This document shows positions 7,999-12,418 of a stretch of 12,418 bases of DNA, piece after piece (positions within the stretch are counted from its first letter, which is position 1; every line of letters starts with the position of its first letter). The stretch comes from Flavobacteriales bacterium (lineage in GTDB: Bacteria > Bacteroidota > Bacteroidia > Flavobacteriales_D > CANHHI01): the NCBI GenBank assembly GCA_947460225.1, contig CANHHI010000036.1, forward strand, positions 1 through 12,418, read 5' to 3'. The notes below the pieces were generated by a model that did no database searches, was not told the origin of the DNA, and was given only the letters and a program-made list of their open reading frames with translations. A program made the position numbers and the translations under genes.

Positions 7999-8006
7999 TG
8001 TTTTAT
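7994..8006. repeat. 13-base start-site repeat, copy at the UDP-xylose synthase start
   Basis: The 13 bases TTCATTGTTTTAT occur here and again at 9085-9097. On the minus strand this reads ATAAAACAATGAA, with the start ATG in the middle. It probably reflects a favoured A-rich translation leader and not a mobile repeat. Confidence 0.5.
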
Positions 8007-9035
8007 ATATTTTTTTACAGTTTCTATGCGGTTTATTTTGCCATTTTCCGTGTAATTAAATTTTTCCAGATAATACACTTTTTTGGGTTTTTGATAAGCC
8101 ATTAAACCCGCTTTTTCATAAAGGTACGGTAAATTATCCAAAGGCGCACTTTCCAAAATGAGCACCACACATTCACCAAATTTTTCATCTGCCACTTTGG
8201 CAATAAAAAAAGGACAAGCGAGAAAAGTGCTAAGTTTGTCTTCTAGTTCTTCGGGGTGTATTTTGATGCCTCCACTGTTGATGACGTAATCTTTGCGCCC
8301 TTTCCAAATAAAATGCTTTTCGTTTAAAATTTCCACCACATCATTGGTTTGTAAAGGTTTTTCTACCAAGTTTGGCGCATGGATAGTTAAACAATTTTCT
8401 GCGTTTTTTGAAAAAGTAACACCCTTTAAAGCCGTGTAAAAATCTTGATGATTTGGCGCAATTTGCCTAAGCGCAACATGCGAAAAAGTTTCCGTCATGC
8501 CATAGCTTACAAAAATTTGACAGTCCTTTTGCCTACGTAATATTTCTTCGCTTTTTTTGTCCAATGCTGCCCCGCCGATGATTATTTTTTTAATTAAACT
8601 TATTTTTTCTGGATTTTCCAAAAGCATTTGATGGATTTGCAAAGGGGTAAAAGCGGCAAAATCCATGTCAAAATCTATGTTTTTGAGCGGATTTGCGCTG
8701 GGTTCTTGCACATACAAATCTAGTTCGCCCAACACAGCACGCAAAACCATCATTTTGCCAGCAATAAAATCCAAAGGCAAACAAAGCAGGGCTTTATCGC
8801 CTTTTTTTAAATCAAAAAACGCCAAAGTGGCTCGTGCCGAATGGCAAAGGCTAGCTATTGGAGCTTCTATCATTTTAGGCGTTCCCGTGCTTCCAGAAGT
8901 TTGTACAAAAATACTTTTTTTGTCTTGCCAAAGCGTTTGCAAAAAATCTTGAAGCAAAGGCATAGCAATAGTTTCCAGACTTTCTTTTGTGAAAAGTCTG
9001 CCCTGCAACAACAATTTTGCGGGAATTTTTTGCAT
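7995..9035 (-). CDS. menE: MenE-like acyl-CoA ligase (probable o-succinylbenzoate-CoA ligase)
   Basis: This enzyme of the ANL (AMP-forming acyl-CoA synthetase) superfamily would activate o-succinylbenzoate with ATP and CoA in menaquinone synthesis. From the ATG at 9033-9035 it has 346 residues, which fits the short MenE forms of Bacteroidetes that lack much of the usual N-terminal domain. Motifs are the P-loop TSGSTGTPK (46-54), YGMTET (178-183), WKGRKD (244-249), NSGGIKIHPEE (253-263) and NGKINR with the catalytic Lys333. An in-frame ATG at 9087-9089 would add 18 residues and has an A-rich leader like that of the next gene. It would lie only 6 bases from the divergent marC-type start, so I prefer 9035. 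No other men gene is visible. It heads a leftward operon whose next members make sugar phosphates and UDP-xylose, so another acyl substrate cannot be excluded. Confidence 0.85.
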   Translation of the reverse strand: MQKIPAKLLLQGRLFTKESLETIAMPLLQDFLQTLWQDKKSIFVQTSGSTGTPKMIEAPIASLCHSARATLAFFDLKKGDKALLCLPLDFIAGKMMVLRAVLGELDLYVQEPSANPLKNIDFDMDFAAFTPLQIHQMLLENPEKISLIKKIIIGGAALDKKSEEILRRQKDCQIFVSYGMTETFSHVALRQIAPNHQDFYTALKGVTFSKNAENCLTIHAPNLVEKPLQTNDVVEILNEKHFIWKGRKDYVINSGGIKIHPEELEDKLSTFLACPFFIAKVADEKFGECVVLILESAPLDNLPYLYEKAGLMAYQKPKKVYYLEKFNYTENGKINRIETVKKYIKQ

Positions 9036-9046
9036 CAATTTTAGGG

Positions 9047-9054
9047 TAAAGTTA
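9047..9054 (-). promoter_or_regulatory. Possible weak promoter box for the MenE-like gene and its operon
   Basis: On the minus strand TAACTTTA differs from TAnnTTTG in the last base only. It lies 11 bases before the ATG at 9035. I see no well-spaced -33 TTTG; the nearest TTTA is 22 bases upstream. If the longer MenE start at 9089 is used, the promoter must instead lie inside the 5' end of the marC-type gene, where TATTTTG preceded by TTG about 20 bases upstream is a candidate. Confidence 0.25.
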
Positions 9055-9064
9055 GAAAAAATCT

Positions 9065-9072
9065 TATATTTG
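9065..9072 (+). promoter_or_regulatory. Bacteroidetes-type -7 box for the marC-MATE-MATE unit
   Basis: TATATTTG matches TAnnTTTG exactly and ends 23 bases before the ATG at 9096, which leaves a leader of about 17-20 bases. A TTTAG at 9040-9044, about 20 bases upstream, is a degenerate -33 element. The box lies in the short divergent gap between the MenE-like and MarC-family genes. Confidence 0.5.
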
Positions 9073-9084
9073 TAGATAAATTTG

Positions 9085-9097
9085 TTCATTGTTTTAT
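9085..9097. repeat. 13-base start-site repeat, copy at the alternative MenE start
   Basis: This is identical to 7994-8006. On the minus strand it places an A-rich leader before the alternative ATG (9087-9089) of the MenE-like gene. Its last two bases are the first two of the divergent marC-type ATG on the plus strand. It is the main argument for the longer MenE start. Confidence 0.45.
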
Positions 9098-9710
9098 GCA
9101 ATTTTTTCAAAATATTTGGCAAGGCTTGAATTGGCAAGAGTTTGCATCGTGTTTTATGGTGCTGTTTGCCATCATCGGCGTTTTGAGTAATATCCCCGTG
9201 ATTATTGAGGTGCAGCGCAAGTTTGGCAAGAATATAAACGCCAAAAAAACGGCTATTTTTGCCACGGGCATTATGCTCGGTTTTCTGTTTTTTGGGGAAA
9301 GCGTCTTGCATTTGATAGGCATAGACATACGTTCTTTTGCTGTGGCAGGCTCATTTATACTCTTTTTTATTGCCTTAGAAATGGTTTTAGATTTTAGCAT
9401 TTCTACACCAGCCTCATCAGAAAAATCTCCACAAGACCCGTCCATTGTGCCACTTGCTTTTCCACTTGTTGCGGGTGCGGGCTCTATGACCACCATTGTT
9501 TCGCTCAAAGCCCAACACGAAACCGTAAACATTGCTTTGGCAATTGTGCTAAACATGATTTTGGTATATTTTGTGCTTAAATCCACCAAAAAAATTGAAC
9601 AATTTATTGGCGCAGGGGGCAGTGCGGTGATGAAAAAATTATTTGGCTTGATATTGCTTGCCATTGCTATTAAATTATTTACAGGCAATTTAAAAGTATT
9701 GCTGAATTAA
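9096..9710 (+). CDS. MarC family (UPF0056) integral inner-membrane protein
   Basis: This 204-residue protein has six predicted membrane segments and belongs to the MarC family. The family fold is related to multi-pass transporters, but its substrate is not established; the early link to multiple antibiotic resistance in E. coli was later not supported. Family landmarks are FAIIGVLSNIPVI (24-36), the GSFILFFIALEMVLDF block (85-100) and IVPLAFPLVAGAGSMTTI (117-134), where MarC proteins have a conserved P-L-A-x-P-x-x-x-G-x-G run. Length is normal for the family (about 200). The ATG at 9096-9098 follows the TATATTTG box by 23 bases. Its stop is 10 bases before the first MATE gene, with an A-rich spacer and no terminator, so all three plus-strand genes are likely cotranscribed. 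Confidence 0.9.
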   Translation: MQFFQNIWQGLNWQEFASCFMVLFAIIGVLSNIPVIIEVQRKFGKNINAKKTAIFATGIMLGFLFFGESVLHLIGIDIRSFAVAGSFILFFIALEMVLDFSISTPASSEKSPQDPSIVPLAFPLVAGAGSMTTIVSLKAQHETVNIALAIVLNMILVYFVLKSTKKIEQFIGAGGSAVMKKLFGLILLAIAIKLFTGNLKVLLN

Positions 9711-9720
9711 CAAAAAAAAT

Positions 9721-11091
9721 ATGGGACTAAAAAAACACATACACAATTTTAAAAACACTTTTTCACTGGCGTATGCGGCAACCATTGCCGCTTTTGGGCA
9801 TATTCTCATGGGCGTTACCGATAACTACGTGGTGGGCAATTACCTAGGCACAGAACCCCTTGCAGGCGTTGCGCTCGCCAATAGTTTTTATTTTATCATC
9901 AGCTTTTTGGCTTTTGGCTCTTCCACGGCTGTTACGTCCTTGGTGGCAGAAGCGCATGGACAAAAAGATTATCCAAAAATTAGCCAAGTATTTAAAAATG
10001 GTTTTTGGTTTTGTTTGATTTTGGCACTGATTTTAAATGTGCTCATGCTCAATCTATTGTGGCTAGTAGATTTGCTAGACCAACCCGAAGCAGTAAAAAA
10101 TTATTGCAAAGATTATTTGGGCTTGCGTTTGTTTACCTTGTTCCCCATTATGGTTTTTATAGCTTTGGAGAGACTTTGCGAAGGCATGTCTTACACTAAA
10201 CCTTTGATGATAACAGTTTTAACGGCAAATATTTGGAATTTTTTCTTAGATGTGGCTTTGGTAAAAGGTTTTTGGATATTTCCGTCTTTGGGCGTTTATG
10301 GCGTGGCTTTTTCCACGGTGTTCACCAGCATTATGATGGCTGTGCATCTTTTTTGGCTCATGCGCAAAAATCCAGAAACCCGTAAAATTCTCAACATGTT
10401 CCGCAAGGAAAAAATTTCTTTGTTTTGGTTTAAGAAATTATCAGCTTTGGGCTTCCCTTCTGGCTTGCATTTATTTTCGGAAGCGGGGGCTTTTCATGTG
10501 GCTACGTTTATATGCAGTTGGGTTTCTACCGCTGACGTTGCTGCGTATCAAATTAGTTTTCAAATTATTTTGTTTCCCTTTACCATTGCGTACGGCGTGG
10601 CACTCGCCACCCAAATTCAGGTGAGCAATTTATTTGGACAAAAAGATTATGGCACCATGATAAAACTCGTTCGGCACAATATGTACAGCGTTTTTGTGTT
10701 GGAAACGGGTATTATTGCGCTGATAGCCATATTCAACAGGCAAGTGAGTGCCCTGTTTTTAGATGCCACATTAGACGGCGCACTCACCGAACAAACCCTT
10801 GCCATTGCATCGGTTACGGTGTTGTGGGCAGTTTTCTTTGAGTATTTTGATACCATACAATTTTTGATGAGTTGCGCCTTACGTGGCATACAAGACACTA
10901 AAATTCCATCTGTGCTTGCCGTGATTTGTTATTGGTTTGTAGGCGTGCCTTTGGCATATTTATTGGGCTATGTATTTAAATTTGGCGCATTGGGGGCTTG
11001 GTGGGGCTTGGGCATAGGTTTAATTATTGCCGCTTTTCTACTTTGGTGGCGATTTGAGCAAAAGGTTAAAAAACTTGCCCTGCTAAAATAA
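9721..11091 (+). CDS. MATE family cation-coupled efflux transporter, first of a tandem pair
   Basis: This 456-residue protein has about 12 membrane segments, the usual size for the multidrug and toxic compound extrusion family, which expels cationic drugs or metabolites in exchange for Na+ or H+. Helix 1 has MGVTDNYVVGNYLGTEPLAGV (30-50) with Asp34 at the position of the cation-site Asp36 of Vibrio NorM. The second lobe has FDTIQ with Asp377, close to NorM Asp371, followed by CALRGIQDTK. Both lobes therefore keep their acidic residues. The leader is CAAAAAAAAT with no Shine-Dalgarno sequence. The TAA stop shares its last base with the ATG of the following MATE gene. The substrate is unknown, and a housekeeping metabolite is as likely as a drug. 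Confidence 0.92.
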   Translation: MGLKKHIHNFKNTFSLAYAATIAAFGHILMGVTDNYVVGNYLGTEPLAGVALANSFYFIISFLAFGSSTAVTSLVAEAHGQKDYPKISQVFKNGFWFCLILALILNVLMLNLLWLVDLLDQPEAVKNYCKDYLGLRLFTLFPIMVFIALERLCEGMSYTKPLMITVLTANIWNFFLDVALVKGFWIFPSLGVYGVAFSTVFTSIMMAVHLFWLMRKNPETRKILNMFRKEKISLFWFKKLSALGFPSGLHLFSEAGAFHVATFICSWVSTADVAAYQISFQIILFPFTIAYGVALATQIQVSNLFGQKDYGTMIKLVRHNMYSVFVLETGIIALIAIFNRQVSALFLDATLDGALTEQTLAIASVTVLWAVFFEYFDTIQFLMSCALRGIQDTKIPSVLAVICYWFVGVPLAYLLGYVFKFGALGAWWGLGIGLIIAAFLLWWRFEQKVKKLALLK

Positions 11092-12418
11092 TGACACAAA
11101 CCTATCAAACAGAAGCAAAAACGCTCCTCAAATACGCCATGCCCTTGTTTTTAACAGGGCTTAGTCAGAGTTTATTTGCCTTTTTTGATGGCGTAGTTAT
11201 CGGACAAGCACTGGGCACGAGGGGCATTGGCGCAATTTCGGTGGCGAATAGTTTGTTTTTTGTGTTGATTTTTCTAGGCATAGGCGCATCTACGGTGCTC
11301 TCGCCCATGCTTGTGCGGGCTAAACTCCACGCAAACAACGCACCCGCCATGAGTGCGCAGGTTTTTAGAAGAGGGCTGGCTTTGCACGCCTTTTTGGGTT
11401 TATTGATTGCCTATGTGATATGGCTTTGCTTGCCTCATTTAAGCATATTGAAAAAATCCCCAGAATTGATTATAGAAGCACAAAATTACCTTTCTATAAG
11501 GCTTTTTTGCGCTTTTACTTTGATGCTTTTTGTTTCCCTCAAAAGACTGGCGGAGGCATATTTGGCATTTTATAAAATTGCACTAGCGGTTTTGTTGTCG
11601 CAGGGTTTGCATTTATTTTTGCTTTACACTTGGGTGGCGGATTACGGCATACAAAGTGCCGCTTGGGCAACCTTGCTCAGTCAAGTGGTGGAAGATGTGG
11701 TATTGCTTTTTTTACTCTTGCAAAACAAGGACATTCGTCAAGTTTTGGCATATTTATTTCAAAAATTGCCCAAATTGGAAAACATAGATGTGCGCTTACA
11801 GAAAGTTTGGCAAACGGCACTACCCAGCGGAGTTTATGGCTTTTTAGAGGCGGGTTTGTTTTATTTGGTTACTTTTATTTGCTTAGAGGTTTCAGCAGAT
11901 GCAGTGGCTGCGCATTATATTATCATGCACATTATGGCTTTTGTGTTTAAGGGCATCAACGCCATTGGCGTGGCGTCTAGCTTGCGCATGGCAAAGCATT
12001 TTCAAGAAAACAATAAAACGCTACTCACGCAAACCTTAAAAACCGCATTGGGTTTGTGCGCTATATTTTTAAGCATTTTTGCCTGTTTGCTCTTTCCTTT
12101 TGGGGAGTCTTGGGTCTATTTTTTCGCCAAGAAAAAAGAAAATACCGATATGCTCGCTTTGGCATATCAAGTGTTGCCATGGGCTTTTGCCCTCAAATGG
12201 ATAGACGCTGTGCAAATGCAATTCAATGCTGGGCTCAAAGCCATGCAAAAAACTTTTTATACGCCTTTTGTAGGTTTTTTTGCCTATATTTTGCTTGCCT
12301 TACCTTTGGCAAATTTCCTAGCCCCAAAATACGGACTTTTAGGCATTTACCAAAGTTTGATGCTGGGCATGGCTCTAGTAGCACTAGGTTTTGGACTGGT
12401 GTTTAGGTGGCAAAAAAA
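11091..12418 (+). CDS. Second MATE family transporter (3' end outside window)
   Basis: Translation from the ATG at 11091-11093 stays open to the last base: 442 codons, no stop, so the gene is cut by the window edge. MATE proteins are usually about 440-460 residues and the frame here ends in a terminal-helix-like segment and a charged FRWQKK, so only a few residues should be missing. Helix 1 carries FAFFDGVVIGQALGTRGIGA (29-48) with Asp33. The second lobe has KWIDAVQMQFNAGLKAMQKT (369-388) with Asp372. Both match the acidic sites in the preceding gene, and VANSLFF...FLGIGAST aligns with LANSFYF...FLAFGSST there. The proteins are clearly paralogous but diverged. The stop of the first and the start of this one overlap by one base (TAATG), so translation is probably coupled. 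The substrate is unknown. Confidence 0.92.
   Translation, partial: MTQTYQTEAKTLLKYAMPLFLTGLSQSLFAFFDGVVIGQALGTRGIGAISVANSLFFVLIFLGIGASTVLSPMLVRAKLHANNAPAMSAQVFRRGLALHAFLGLLIAYVIWLCLPHLSILKKSPELIIEAQNYLSIRLFCAFTLMLFVSLKRLAEAYLAFYKIALAVLLSQGLHLFLLYTWVADYGIQSAAWATLLSQVVEDVVLLFLLLQNKDIRQVLAYLFQKLPKLENIDVRLQKVWQTALPSGVYGFLEAGLFYLVTFICLEVSADAVAAHYIIMHIMAFVFKGINAIGVASSLRMAKHFQENNKTLLTQTLKTALGLCAIFLSIFACLLFPFGESWVYFFAKKKENTDMLALAYQVLPWAFALKWIDAVQMQFNAGLKAMQKTFYTPFVGFFAYILLALPLANFLAPKYGLLGIYQSLMLGMALVALGFGLVFRWQK

Noticed and set aside
9036..9311. Further 5' extension of the MenE-like frame up to an ATG at 9311
   Set aside because: It would run antisense through the first 216 bases of the MarC-family gene, and the added residues resemble nothing in the ligase family.
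9107..9688. A 193-codon open frame on the minus strand opposite the MarC-family gene
   Set aside because: It mirrors a well-recognised gene almost end to end and has no recognisable domain.
11630..12406. Plus-strand open frames of 106 and 116 codons (11630-11950 and 12056-12406)
   Set aside because: They are out-of-frame readings of the second MATE gene, whose own frame is open from 11091 to the window end with matching family motifs.

Overview
The window reads as chromosomal DNA of a Bacteroidota bacterium (Bacteroidetes). The evidence is a low G+C, start codons with A-rich leaders and no Shine-Dalgarno sequence, promoter boxes of the TAnnTTTG type, a TonB-dependent receptor with an N-terminal CarboxypepD_reg-like domain, and signal peptides ending in Ala-Gln. 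I cannot name the genus. Coding density is very high and no stretch over 300 bases lacks a gene. I see no rRNA, tRNA, insertion sequence, CRISPR array or phage gene.

Left and centre (1-9035, minus strand). Six genes run leftward in a tight array: a MenE-like acyl-CoA ligase, a UDP-glucuronate decarboxylase (UDP-xylose synthase), a phosphoglucomutase/phosphomannomutase, a bifunctional phosphoglucose/phosphomannose isomerase, an NhaC-family antiporter with a secreted N-terminal domain, and an ArcD-like amino-acid antiporter. The first three are joined by 4-base ATGA stop/start overlaps. The next gaps are 6, 21 and 25 bases, so the set is probably one transcript. A strong intrinsic terminator closes it. 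Directly beyond lies the 5' part of a TonB-dependent receptor gene that leaves the window. The receptor's own promoter sits just before that terminator, and its start codon abuts the terminator's T-run.

Right (9096-12418, plus strand). A MarC-family membrane protein and two tandem, non-identical MATE-family transporters form a divergent three-gene unit behind a TATATTTG promoter box. The second MATE gene starts inside the stop codon of the first and is cut by the window end, close to its natural C-terminus.

How the genes fit together. The isomerase and mutase interconvert hexose 6-phosphates and hexose 1-phosphates. The decarboxylase makes UDP-xylose, which points to glycan or exopolysaccharide precursor supply. 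The linking enzymes (UTP-glucose-1-phosphate uridylyltransferase and UDP-glucose dehydrogenase) must be elsewhere. MenE belongs to menaquinone synthesis and has no pathway partner here. The remaining genes are membrane transport. I do not see a clearly novel defence or biosynthetic system. The most unusual points are the promoter/terminator/start-codon arrangement at 936-1001, the TTG-started secreted extension on the NhaC-type protein, and the 1-base-overlapping MATE pair.
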